DNA from: Novosphingobium clariflavum
Lineage (GTDB): Bacteria > Pseudomonadota > Alphaproteobacteria > Sphingomonadales > Sphingomonadaceae
DNA: 64,000 bases
Direction: 5' to 3'
Assembly: GCF_026420865.1 (NCBI RefSeq)
Contig: NZ_JAPCWC010000002.1
Location: 310,001 to 374,000 of the forward strand
Made by a program: the position numbers and the translations under genes. Positions within the stretch are counted from its first letter, which is position 1. Each line of letters opens with the position of its first letter. The notes beneath the pieces are model-generated. The model saw only the letters and a list, made by a program, of their open reading frames with translations, was not told the DNA's origin and made no database searches. This document shows, in pieces, positions 39,949-48,442 of the stretch.

Positions 39949-40560
39949 CTAGGCCGCCGCCTCGTCGAGCCCCTGCCGCAGCGCCAGCAGCGCCTGCGAG
40001 CGGTTGTGTACGCCGATGGCCCGGTAGATCGCCGAAAGATGCGACTTGATGGTCGGCTCGGTGAGGCCAAGGCTGTAGGCGATCAGCTTGTTCGACTTGC
40101 CCTGCGCCAGTTCCGCCATGACCCGCATCTGCGCGGGCGAGAGCTTGTCGGCCAGCGAATCGGCAGGCTCCTCGCGCAGCGGGAACCAGGTACCGCCTTC
40201 GAGGATGACGGCGATCGCCGACTTCATCTCGGCCAGCGGCGCGGTCTTGTTGAGGAAGCCGCGCGCACCCAGCATGGCCGCACGGGCCGGAAGGTCCGCC
40301 GCGGCATTGCCGCTCACCACCAAGACCGGCAGCTTGGGCGCGGCGGCCTGAACCGCGACGAGGTTGGCCAGCCCCTGACTGTCCTTCAGCGCGAGGTCGA
40401 GCAGCAGCGCGTCGAACGGCCCTTGCGCGATCAGATCCCTCACCCCGGCAAGCGTGTCGGTGGTCGAGACGAGGATCCCCTCATCAACTGCGTTAACCGC
40501 CGAAGTTAACGCCGAGACGCAAATCGGATGGTCATCGGCAATAATCAGACGTCGAATCAC
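39949..40560 (-). CDS. LuxR/NarL-family response regulator
   Basis: 203 residues from a GTG at 40560, chosen for the AGGGGGGAA upstream and because the receiver starts there (IRRLIIADDHP). The receiver (1-120) has Asp9-Asp10, phospho-acceptor Asp55 and Lys105. The C-terminal LuxR helix-turn-helix (about 138-200) reads LSPAQMRVMAELAQGKSNKLIAYSLG and then TEPTIKSHLSAIYRAIG. It is probably the output of the neighbouring kinase-Hpt relay and is divergent from the DUF11 operon, which it may control. Confidence 0.92.
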   Translation of the reverse strand: MIRRLIIADDHPICVSALTSAVNAVDEGILVSTTDTLAGVRDLIAQGPFDALLLDLALKDSQGLANLVAVQAAAPKLPVLVVSGNAAADLPARAAMLGARGFLNKTAPLAEMKSAIAVILEGGTWFPLREEPADSLADKLSPAQMRVMAELAQGKSNKLIAYSLGLTEPTIKSHLSAIYRAIGVHNRSQALLALRQGLDEAAA

Positions 40561-40634
40561 GTGTTCCCCCCTATCCCCACCAATGGCGCAAGTGCCCGCA
40601 TATCCGCGAGAATCCGCCAGAAAAACAAATCCCA

Positions 40635-40681
40635 CATCCCAAAGTATGATCCAATTTCTCCCGTTTGCATACCTTGGGATG
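40635..40681. promoter_or_regulatory. 14-bp inverted repeat in the regulator/DUF11 divergent promoter
   Basis: CATCCCAAAGTATG (40635-40648) and CATACCTTGGGATG (40668-40681) are inverted copies with one mismatch; their centres are 33 bases apart, about three helical turns. The placement, midway between the LuxR-type regulator and the first surface-protein gene, suits an operator bound on one face of the DNA. Confidence 0.55.
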
Positions 40682-40715
40682 AACTCAAATCAGGGTAAAC
40701 TGTTCGCTAACCAGA

Positions 40716-40731
40716 CCGGTTCACCAACCGG
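40716..40731 (+). promoter_or_regulatory. hairpin against the start codon of the first DUF11 gene
   Basis: CCGGTT-cacc-AACCGG is a perfect 6-bp stem ending three bases before the ATG at 40735, covering the place where a Shine-Dalgarno would lie; no good Shine-Dalgarno is visible. It may limit translation or be an operator half. Confidence 0.4.
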
Positions 40732-40734
40732 GAC

Positions 40735-41721
40735 ATGACCTACGCGCAAACCCGTATCGCAATCAGCCTTGCCGCCACGGCCGCCGTGCTGGCGGCGCCT
40801 GCACTATGCCCTGAGGCGCGGGCCGCCAGCGTTGCGGCGGGCACCCTGATCGAGAACACCGCCTCGGCCAGCTTCTCGGCCGGCGGCACGACCCGGACGG
40901 TGGATTCGAACACGGTCACCGTGAAGGTCGACGAACTGCTCGATGTGGCGCTGGCCTCCAAGGACAGCGCGCCGGTCTCGATCGCCGGTGGCAGCGCGGT
41001 GCTGGCCTACCAGCTCACCAACACCGGCAATGGCCCCGAGGCGTTCCACCTCACCGCCAATCCGGCCGTTTCCGGCAACCCGTTCACCGCCGTGGTCACC
41101 GCCATCGCCTGGGACAGCAACGGCAACGGCGTTTACGACGCGGGCATCGATACGGTGCTGGCTTCCGGCACCGCGACACCCTCGATCGATCAGGACAAGG
41201 CGCTCACCGTCTTTGTCGTCGTGACCGGGCCCGGCGGCATGACCGACGCGCAGACCAGCAAGGTCAACCTCGCCGCCCGCGCCGTCACCGGCAGCGGCAC
41301 GCCGGGCACGGCGTTTGCGGGCAAGGGTCAGGGCGGCGGCGATGCGGTGGTCGGCGCTTCGGGCGCCGATGCCGATGCCGACGGGGTGCTGGTCGCCTCG
41401 GTCGCCACCGTGGCGCTGGTGAAGTCCGCCACCATCGCCGACCCCTTCGGCGGCAGCCAGCCGGTCCCCGGTGCCAGCGTGACCTACACGCTGGTCGCCA
41501 CCATCGGCGGCAGCGGTGCGATCGGCGACCTGCGCCTTACCGACGTGATCCCGGCGGGCACCAGCTACACCGCCGGCACGCTCAGGCTCGATGCCGCCAC
41601 GCTTAGCGATGCGGCCGACGGCGACGCCGGCAAGGCCTCGGCCAGCGGCATCGACGTGCTGGTCGGCACCGCCGCCGCCGGCTCCACCCATACCGTCACT
41701 TTCAACGTCACCATCCAGTAA
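40735..41721 (+). CDS. exported DUF11/TIGR01451-type repeat protein (cluster gene 1)
   Basis: 328 residues with a signal peptide (cleavage near residue 30, PEARA-A). The mature N-terminus carries the module AAGTLIENTASASF, shared in variant form with cluster genes 3 and 4. The C-terminal part (about 222-328) is DUF11-like: ADPFGGSQPVPGASVTYTLVATI, then DVIPAGTSYTAGTLRL. Strand-rich, Gly/Thr/Ala/Asp-heavy composition and the absence of membrane anchors fit an exported or surface beta-sandwich protein. No enzymatic motif. First gene of a five-gene plus-strand unit. Confidence 0.8.
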   Translation: MTYAQTRIAISLAATAAVLAAPALCPEARAASVAAGTLIENTASASFSAGGTTRTVDSNTVTVKVDELLDVALASKDSAPVSIAGGSAVLAYQLTNTGNGPEAFHLTANPAVSGNPFTAVVTAIAWDSNGNGVYDAGIDTVLASGTATPSIDQDKALTVFVVVTGPGGMTDAQTSKVNLAARAVTGSGTPGTAFAGKGQGGGDAVVGASGADADADGVLVASVATVALVKSATIADPFGGSQPVPGASVTYTLVATIGGSGAIGDLRLTDVIPAGTSYTAGTLRLDAATLSDAADGDAGKASASGIDVLVGTAAAGSTHTVTFNVTIQ

Positions 41722-41735
41722 GGGTCACCCCAGCG

Positions 41736-42206
41736 ATGAACCGCCACTTGCCCGCCTCGCTCTCTGCTCTTGCTTTTAGCCTTGCACTGTCCGTTGCCGC
41801 ATCGGCGGCCGAGCCTGTCTCGCTCAAGGGCGACGTCCAGGTGGAAAGGACGGTGACCGCGAACGGCACTACCAAGACCGTGCTCGCGCCGCCGACCACC
41901 GTCGTGCCGGGGGACCGCCTGCTCTTCACCACGCGCTACAGCAACGACGGCGACAAGCCGGTCGACAGTTTCGTCGTCACCAATCCGCTGCCCGCGCCGG
42001 TGCGCCTTGCGGCAGAGGAAGCGGGCTACGAAGTCTCGGTCGACGGCGGCAGGACCTTCGGAAGGCTCGCCGCGCTGACCGTGGCCGATGCTGCGGGAGT
42101 ACGCCGCGCCGCGCAGCTCGAGGACGTTACGCATATCCGCTGGACGCTGGCGCATCTCGCGCCCCGTGCCTCCGGCGCGCTGGAGTATCACGCCGTGGTC
42201 CGCTGA
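41736..42206 (+). CDS. small exported DUF11-like protein (cluster gene 2)
   Basis: 156 residues with a clear signal peptide (cleavage after ASAA at about 24) followed by one DUF11-like beta-sandwich: VVPGDRLLFTTRYSNDGDKPVDSFVVTNPLP matches the usual start of the domain and the C-terminal strand ends GALEYHAVVR. It begins 14 bases after the previous stop. Function unknown; a single-domain member of the same family as its neighbours suggests a subunit or chaperone-like role in the same structure, which is inference only. Confidence 0.78.
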   Translation: MNRHLPASLSALAFSLALSVAASAAEPVSLKGDVQVERTVTANGTTKTVLAPPTTVVPGDRLLFTTRYSNDGDKPVDSFVVTNPLPAPVRLAAEEAGYEVSVDGGRTFGRLAALTVADAAGVRRAAQLEDVTHIRWTLAHLAPRASGALEYHAVVR

Positions 42207-42277
42207 CCCGGCACGATTCCGCCACGGGTCGCGGGCGGTAACAGGCGCGGTCCAAGATACCTGAAGGAACTTCGTTC

Positions 42278-43324
42278 ATGACACGCACCAGCACGCTGCT
42301 GGGTGCGGCGAGCTCGCTTGCGCTCGTCGCGCTCGGCGCCAGCCCCGCCTTCGCCGCAGGCACCACGGCCGGCTCCACCATCCAGAACACCGTGACGGTC
42401 GGCTACCAGGTCGGCGGGGTCGCGCAGACCGCAAAGACCGCGTCCGACACATTCACGGTCGACCGCAAGGTCAACGTCTCGGTCACCGAAGTCGGCAGCG
42501 CGGCGACCGTCGTCTCGCCCGGCCAGGTCCAGGCGGTGAGCACCTTCAAGGTCACCAACCTGTCGAACGACACGCTCGACTTCGCGCTGGCCGCGGCCCA
42601 GCTTTCGGGCGGCAGCGCGGCCTGGGGCGGCAGTGACAATTTCGACGGCACCAACGTCAAGATCTACCTCGACAACGGCGACGGCGTCTTCACCTCGGCC
42701 GACACCCAGGTCACCTACCTCGACGAACTGGCGGCGGACGCGGCCAAGACCGTGTTTGTGGTGATGGACATCCCCTCCACCCAGGTCACCGGCGACATCG
42801 CCTCGGTCGTGCTGACCGCCACCGCCAAGGCGGGCGGCACCGCGGGGTCGCAAGGCGCGGCGCTGACGACCAGTGCCACCAACACCAGCGGCGTCGACAC
42901 CGTGCTGGCGGACGGCGCGGGCGCCACCGATGCGGCCAATGACGGGGCCTTCTCGGCCAAGGACGACTTCAAGGTCAGCGCCGCCGCGCTCTCCGTGCTC
43001 AAGACCAGCCGCGTGGTCAGCGATCCGGTCAGCGGCACAAGCAATCCCAAGGCCATTCCGGGCGCAACGATCGAATATTGCATCTCGGTCGCCAATGCCT
43101 CCGGCAGCGCCACGGCGACCAACATCGCGGTGAACGACCCCCTGCCCGCGAACGTGACCTATGTCGCCAGCTCGATCCTGCTCAACGGCACCGTCACCGG
43201 CAGCACCTGCAACACGGACGGCACCGCGGGCGGCACCTTCGCCAGCAACACGGTGACCGGCACGCTGTCGGACATCGCGGCAGGCGTGACCCGCACGCTG
43301 GTCTTCCGGGCCACGATCAACTGA
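42278..43324 (+). CDS. exported DUF11/TIGR01451-type repeat protein (cluster gene 3)
   Basis: 348 residues; signal peptide ends near PAFAAG (about 27). The mature start TTAGSTIQNTVTVGYQVGG is the shared module, and the C-terminal DUF11 domain includes SDPVSGTSNPKAIPGAT followed by IEYCISVAN, a 17-residue stretch identical in cluster gene 5. Its AAGGA Shine-Dalgarno and ATG at 42278 are good. It resembles gene 1 in order of parts, suggesting gene duplication within the cluster. Confidence 0.8.
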   Translation: MTRTSTLLGAASSLALVALGASPAFAAGTTAGSTIQNTVTVGYQVGGVAQTAKTASDTFTVDRKVNVSVTEVGSAATVVSPGQVQAVSTFKVTNLSNDTLDFALAAAQLSGGSAAWGGSDNFDGTNVKIYLDNGDGVFTSADTQVTYLDELAADAAKTVFVVMDIPSTQVTGDIASVVLTATAKAGGTAGSQGAALTTSATNTSGVDTVLADGAGATDAANDGAFSAKDDFKVSAAALSVLKTSRVVSDPVSGTSNPKAIPGATIEYCISVANASGSATATNIAVNDPLPANVTYVASSILLNGTVTGSTCNTDGTAGGTFASNTVTGTLSDIAAGVTRTLVFRATIN

Positions 43325-43354
43325 CGCCGACCGACTGACTGGCAGGACGGGCGG

Positions 43355-46300
43355 GTGCGACACGGAACGATCTTCAGGCAGGCAGCAGCGTCCTTCGCGG
43401 CGCTGCTGTCGCTTGCCCTCATCCAGCCCGCGCCGCCCGTCCGCGCCGCCACCATCTCCAACATCGCGGCGGCCTCCTGGACACAGGACGGACAGGAGCG
43501 CGTCGGCCAGTCCAATGCGGTCACGTTCGACGTCGTGCCCAGCGCGGCGACCATCCAGACCTATCGATCGGTCTCCTCCTCGCCGCTTTCCACCCCGCTC
43601 GCCGCCTCGACCTGCGACGGCGCGGCGATGGCAGGTTCCGGCGGGACAGGCGGCGCCGCTACGCTCACCGCCATCGCCAGTGCCCGATCGTTCCACATCG
43701 GCGAAGACATGGTGATCCGCATCGAGGCGCCCAGCGCCAATCGCGATGCCGCCGTCCGCGATTCCATCGTGGTTGCGCTCACCACCTCGCAAGGCGACCA
43801 GGAAGAGATCACCATCTTCGAGACCGGCACGGATACCGGGATCTTTGCAGGCTCGATCCCGACCAGCGCGATCCCGCCCGCGCCCAAGGCCAGCGACTGC
43901 AAGCTCAGCGTCGCCAACGACGACACGATCCTGATCGCCTACCGTTCGCCCGCCACCCACCAGACCATCGCCAGCACCGAAGTCTCGGTCCTCGCCGACC
44001 CTTACGGCATGGTGTTCGACAGCCAGAACGGCACGGCCCTGTCGGGCGCGACGATCACCCTCGTCGATGCCGATACCGGCCAGCCCGCCCGCGTCTATGC
44101 CGACGACGGCGTCACCGCCTGGCCCTCCACGGTCATTTCCGGCGAGCCGGTGACGGACGGCGCGGGCAACAGCTATGCGATGCCTGCGGGCGAGTACCGC
44201 TTTCCGCTGGCCCCGCTCGGCCGCTACCGGCTCAAGATCACCCCGCCGGACGGCTACCATGCGCCCTCCGCGGTCGCCCGCGCGGTGCTGGGCGCCTATG
44301 TCCGCCCGGACGGCGAGACGATGGTGATTGAGGATGCCTCGTTCGGCGGCGTGGTCACGCTCGACACCCCCGCCCCGGTGCGCATCGACATTCCCGTGGA
44401 CCTCGCCGAAAGCGCCGTCGCACTGACCAAGACCGCTTCACGCGCCAGTGCCAGCCCGGGCGAGGTGGTGTTCTACACCGTCACCGTGCGCAATCCGGAC
44501 GCCGGTCGCGCCAAGTCCGGCGTGGTACTGGTCGACACGCCTTCCGCCTGGCTGCGGCTGCGCAAATCCTCGATCCGCATCGACGGCGCCAGTCCCGCGC
44601 AAGGCGCGGTCACCATTGCCGATGATGGCAGCCGCCTCACCATCAACCTCGCCGCGATCCCTGCCGGGGGCACCCGCACCGTCGTCTACGCGATGAGCGT
44701 GCGCGGCGATGCACCGGCCGGACAGGCGGTGAACCTCGCCCAGACCACCGACCTGCTCGGCGATGTCGAAAGGGCCAGCGCCGTGGTGAAGATCGAGAAG
44801 GACACCATTGCCGCGCGCATGACCGTGATCGGCCGCGTCAGCGCCGGGGACTGCACCGTAACCGCGGGCCGGCCGGGTATTGCGGGCGTGCGGGTGATGC
44901 TGGAAGACGGCAGCTTTGCCGTGACCGACGCCGATGGCCGCTTCCATTTCGAGGGGCTGGTGCCCGGCACCCATATCGTGCAGGCGGAGCCCGATACGCT
45001 GCCCGCAGGCGGCCATTTCGTCGATTGCCGCCGTTCGGTGCGCAGTGCCGGCAAGGCGGGCTCGCTGTTTGCCATCGGCCAGGGTGGCAGCCTCGTCACT
45101 GCCGATTTCTACGCCGTGGTTCCCGCCAGCGCCCTGCCCGCACCGGTCGATGCCCCCGCTCCGACTTCGGCTCCGGTCGACCCCGCAGTCGACGATGCCA
45201 AGGCCGCCGGCGCGGGCACCGACTGGCTGGCGATGGGGGATGGCCCGATCGATTTCCTGTTCCCCGCGCCGGACCACAATCCGCGCACGCCTGCCATCCG
45301 CGTGGTGATCCGCCACAAGAGCGGCCAGAAGGTGGATCTCACCGCCGGTGGCAAGGCGGTGCCGGCACTCAGCTTCGACGGCGTCAAGACCTCCGCCGAT
45401 GGCCGCTATGCCGTCAGCATCTGGCGCGGCGTGCCGCTCGACGGGGAGGTCACGCATCTGGCCGCCACCGTTCGCAATGCCGATGGCTCGGTGGCCAAGG
45501 AGCTTGCCCGCGACGTCCATTTCGCCGCCGCGCCCGCCCATGCGCAGATCCTGCGCGAGCGCTCGCACCTGGTCGCCGATGGCCGCTCGCGCCCGGTGAT
45601 CGCGCTGCGCCTGACCGACCGCAAGGGCAACCCGGTGCGTGCGGGCGTTTCCGGCGCGCTCTCGATCAACGCGCCCTACGAAAGCGCCGCCGCCATCGAG
45701 CGGATGCAGCAGCGCCAGCTCAGCGGCTCTGGCAGCACTTCGCCCACCTGGACGGTCGCGGGCGATGACGGCGTTGCCATGGTCGAACTCGCGCCCACGA
45801 TGGTCTCCGGCCCGCTGCACCTGACTTTCACGTTCGCGGACGGCGAAGTCACGAGCACGCAGGACCTTGAAGGCTGGGTGATCCCCGGCGACCAGAAGTG
45901 GACGCTGGTGGGCCTTGCCGAAGGTGCCGTGGGGTCGCAGTCCATCGCCGATGCCATGCAGCAAAGCGGCAAATTCGACAGCGATCTTGGCAGGCATGCG
46001 CGCACCGCCTTCTATGCCAAGGGCCGCGTGCTCGGCAGCTTCCTCGTCACCGCCGCCTATGACAGCGCCAGGCAGCGCGACGATCAGGTGCTGCTCGGCA
46101 CCATCGATCCCAGGGCCTACTACACCGTCTTCGCGGACGGCTCGACCCGCCGTTTCGATGCCGCCAGCCGCGACAAGCTCTACGTGCGCGTCGAAAGCCG
46201 CGCGTTCTATGCGATCTACGGCGATATCGACACGGGCTTCGACCAGACGCAGCTTGCCCGCTACGTCCGCACCGCCACCGGCGCCAAGGCGGAAGGGCGG

Positions 46301-48442
46301 CGGGGCGCCGTCCACGTGCAGGGCTTTGCGGCGAAGATCGAGACCAGCCACCGCCATGACGAGATCCAGGGCGCGGGCATTTCCGGCCCCTACAGCCTCT
46401 CGTCCAAGGCCATCGTCGCCAGCAGCGAGACGGTGACGCTGGTGGTGCGTGATCGCTTCCGCTCCGAACGGGTGGTGGAGAGCACGCCGCTGACGCGCTA
46501 CCTCGACTACGACGTGGACCTGCTGACGGGCACGATCACCTTCAAGGAACCCGTGCTCAGCCGCGATTCCGAACTCAACCCGCGCTTCATTGTCGTCGAC
46601 TACGAAGTGGACAGCAATCTCGACCATGGCCAGTGGAACGCGGGCCTGCGCGGCGACGTGACGCTGGCGGACGGCGCGCTGCGCCTCGGCGCCTCGGCCA
46701 TTTCGGACCGCGACGGGGATACGCATACGCAGATCGGCGCTCTCGATGCTCGCCTGCGCTTCGGTCCCCGGTCCGAACTGCGCGCCGAACTGGGTGCCAG
46801 CCGCGCGAACCAGCAGACGTCGCAGGCCTGGCTGGTCGAAGTGGAGCACCACACCGGCAAGCTCGACATGCTGGCCTATGCCCGCTCGATCGATGCCGAC
46901 TATGGCACCAACCAGCAGTCGATTGCGGAGCGCGGCCGCCGCAAGTTCGGGATCGACAGCCGCTATACGCTTGCCGAAGGGCTCAGCCTCACCGCCAGCC
47001 TCTGGCACGACGAGAGCCTGACCGACACGGCCCGCCGCGACGCCGTGAAGACACAAGTGAACTGGCGGAACGGCCAGACCGACCTGCGCGCGGGTGTGAC
47101 CGCGCTGTCCGATCATCTCGCGGACGGCAGCACCGGCAACTCCGCCGTGCTGGAATTCGGCGCGACCCGCCGCCTCCTCGGCAACCGGCTGGAACTCTCC
47201 GCCGATTCCAGCCTGCCGCTCGGCCGCACGGACTCGGTGGACCTGCCCACCCGGCACCGGCTCGGCCTGCGCTACGCGGTGACGCAGGACATCCGCGCCG
47301 CCGCCAGCTACGAGATCGCGCGGGGCAATGCCATCGACGCGCGCACGCTGAAGGGCGGGATCGAGACCGCCGCATGGAGCAATGCGCGCCTCTCGGGCGG
47401 CATCGGTCTTCAGGACATCGGCGAATACGGCCAGCGCAGTTACGCGGCCTATGGCCTTGCCCAGAGCCTGCCGGTGACGAAAAGCCTGACGCTGGACGCC
47501 ACCGTGGACGGCAACCGCACCCTGGGCGGGGTATCGGCTGCGAAGATCATCAACGAACTCCAGCCCGTCACCAGCGGCGGCCAGATCAGCACATCCGATG
47601 CGCTGCTGTTCGAGGATTTCACTGCCCTCACCTTCGGCGCGGCCTGGCGGCATGAGCGCTGGTCGGTCACGGCCCGCGCCGAATGGCGCGGAGGCGAAGT
47701 GACCGACCGCAAGGGCCTGACTTTCGGTGCGATCCGCCAGCTCGGCGAAGGCAGCGTGGTCGGCTCCGGCGTAAGCTGGACGCATGCGAAGGCGCAAGAC
47801 GGCACGGTGAGCGAAGTGACCGACGCCGCCCTCTCGCTCGCCCACCGTCCGGCGGAATCGCCCTTCGCCGCCCTCGCCAAGCTGGAATACCGCAGCGACC
47901 GTTCCGTGACGGGCACCGGCGGCAATTCCGATGCGGCTGGCAACAGCGCGCTTGCCGCCAGCGACAATGCGACCGCGCGCCGCCTGCTCGCCAGCCTCTC
48001 CACCAACTGGTCGCCGCGTGGTTCGGTTAACGCAAATTTGGTTAATGGCACTGTAGGGAAAAGCATGGTCCACCGCATGGAGGTCGGCCTGTTCGTGGGG
48101 GGGCGCTACAGCTTTGACCGTTACGAGGATTTCGATCTGGCCGGCTTCACCGCCGTCGCCGGCCTCGATCTGGGCATCGGCATCGGCGACCGGATTTCGG
48201 TTGGCGGCACGGCCACGGTGCGCCGCGCCTTCTCCGAACATACCACCAGTTTCGCGATCGGCCCGCAGATCAGCCTGGTACCCACGCAGGACATGCTCTT
48301 GACCATCGGCTACAACGTCACCGGCTTCCGCGACCGCGACTATTCGGCGACGCGCAGCACCGGCAAGGGCCTGTTCGCCGTCCTGCGCGCCAAGTTCGAC
48401 AAGGACAGCCTCGGTTTCCTGGGGCTGGGAACGCGCCGATGA
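43355..48442 (+). CDS. large surface protein with DUF11, SdrD-B-like and beta-barrel regions (cluster gene 4)
   Basis: 1695 residues from a GTG at 43355. In order: signal peptide (cleavage near 31, PVRA-A); shared N-terminal module ATISNIAAASW; strand-rich region; DUF11 domain (about 351-470, VALTKTASRASASPGEVVFYT); SdrD-B/carboxypeptidase-regulatory-like domain (about 488-575, GIAGVRVMLEDGSFAVTDADGRFHFEGL); Pro/Ala linker; then a long C-terminal part (about 880-1695) of alternating strands and tight turns that looks like an outer-membrane beta-barrel, including LLTGTITFKEP. No enzyme motif. The likely outer-membrane anchor or exporter of the cluster. Overlaps gene 5 by four bases. Confidence 0.8.
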   Translation: MRHGTIFRQAAASFAALLSLALIQPAPPVRAATISNIAAASWTQDGQERVGQSNAVTFDVVPSAATIQTYRSVSSSPLSTPLAASTCDGAAMAGSGGTGGAATLTAIASARSFHIGEDMVIRIEAPSANRDAAVRDSIVVALTTSQGDQEEITIFETGTDTGIFAGSIPTSAIPPAPKASDCKLSVANDDTILIAYRSPATHQTIASTEVSVLADPYGMVFDSQNGTALSGATITLVDADTGQPARVYADDGVTAWPSTVISGEPVTDGAGNSYAMPAGEYRFPLAPLGRYRLKITPPDGYHAPSAVARAVLGAYVRPDGETMVIEDASFGGVVTLDTPAPVRIDIPVDLAESAVALTKTASRASASPGEVVFYTVTVRNPDAGRAKSGVVLVDTPSAWLRLRKSSIRIDGASPAQGAVTIADDGSRLTINLAAIPAGGTRTVVYAMSVRGDAPAGQAVNLAQTTDLLGDVERASAVVKIEKDTIAARMTVIGRVSAGDCTVTAGRPGIAGVRVMLEDGSFAVTDADGRFHFEGLVPGTHIVQAEPDTLPAGGHFVDCRRSVRSAGKAGSLFAIGQGGSLVTADFYAVVPASALPAPVDAPAPTSAPVDPAVDDAKAAGAGTDWLAMGDGPIDFLFPAPDHNPRTPAIRVVIRHKSGQKVDLTAGGKAVPALSFDGVKTSADGRYAVSIWRGVPLDGEVTHLAATVRNADGSVAKELARDVHFAAAPAHAQILRERSHLVADGRSRPVIALRLTDRKGNPVRAGVSGALSINAPYESAAAIERMQQRQLSGSGSTSPTWTVAGDDGVAMVELAPTMVSGPLHLTFTFADGEVTSTQDLEGWVIPGDQKWTLVGLAEGAVGSQSIADAMQQSGKFDSDLGRHARTAFYAKGRVLGSFLVTAAYDSARQRDDQVLLGTIDPRAYYTVFADGSTRRFDAASRDKLYVRVESRAFYAIYGDIDTGFDQTQLARYVRTATGAKAEGRRGAVHVQGFAAKIETSHRHDEIQGAGISGPYSLSSKAIVASSETVTLVVRDRFRSERVVESTPLTRYLDYDVDLLTGTITFKEPVLSRDSELNPRFIVVDYEVDSNLDHGQWNAGLRGDVTLADGALRLGASAISDRDGDTHTQIGALDARLRFGPRSELRAELGASRANQQTSQAWLVEVEHHTGKLDMLAYARSIDADYGTNQQSIAERGRRKFGIDSRYTLAEGLSLTASLWHDESLTDTARRDAVKTQVNWRNGQTDLRAGVTALSDHLADGSTGNSAVLEFGATRRLLGNRLELSADSSLPLGRTDSVDLPTRHRLGLRYAVTQDIRAAASYEIARGNAIDARTLKGGIETAAWSNARLSGGIGLQDIGEYGQRSYAAYGLAQSLPVTKSLTLDATVDGNRTLGGVSAAKIINELQPVTSGGQISTSDALLFEDFTALTFGAAWRHERWSVTARAEWRGGEVTDRKGLTFGAIRQLGEGSVVGSGVSWTHAKAQDGTVSEVTDAALSLAHRPAESPFAALAKLEYRSDRSVTGTGGNSDAAGNSALAASDNATARRLLASLSTNWSPRGSVNANLVNGTVGKSMVHRMEVGLFVGGRYSFDRYEDFDLAGFTAVAGLDLGIGIGDRISVGGTATVRRAFSEHTTSFAIGPQISLVPTQDMLLTIGYNVTGFRDRDYSATRSTGKGLFAVLRAKFDKDSLGFLGLGTRR

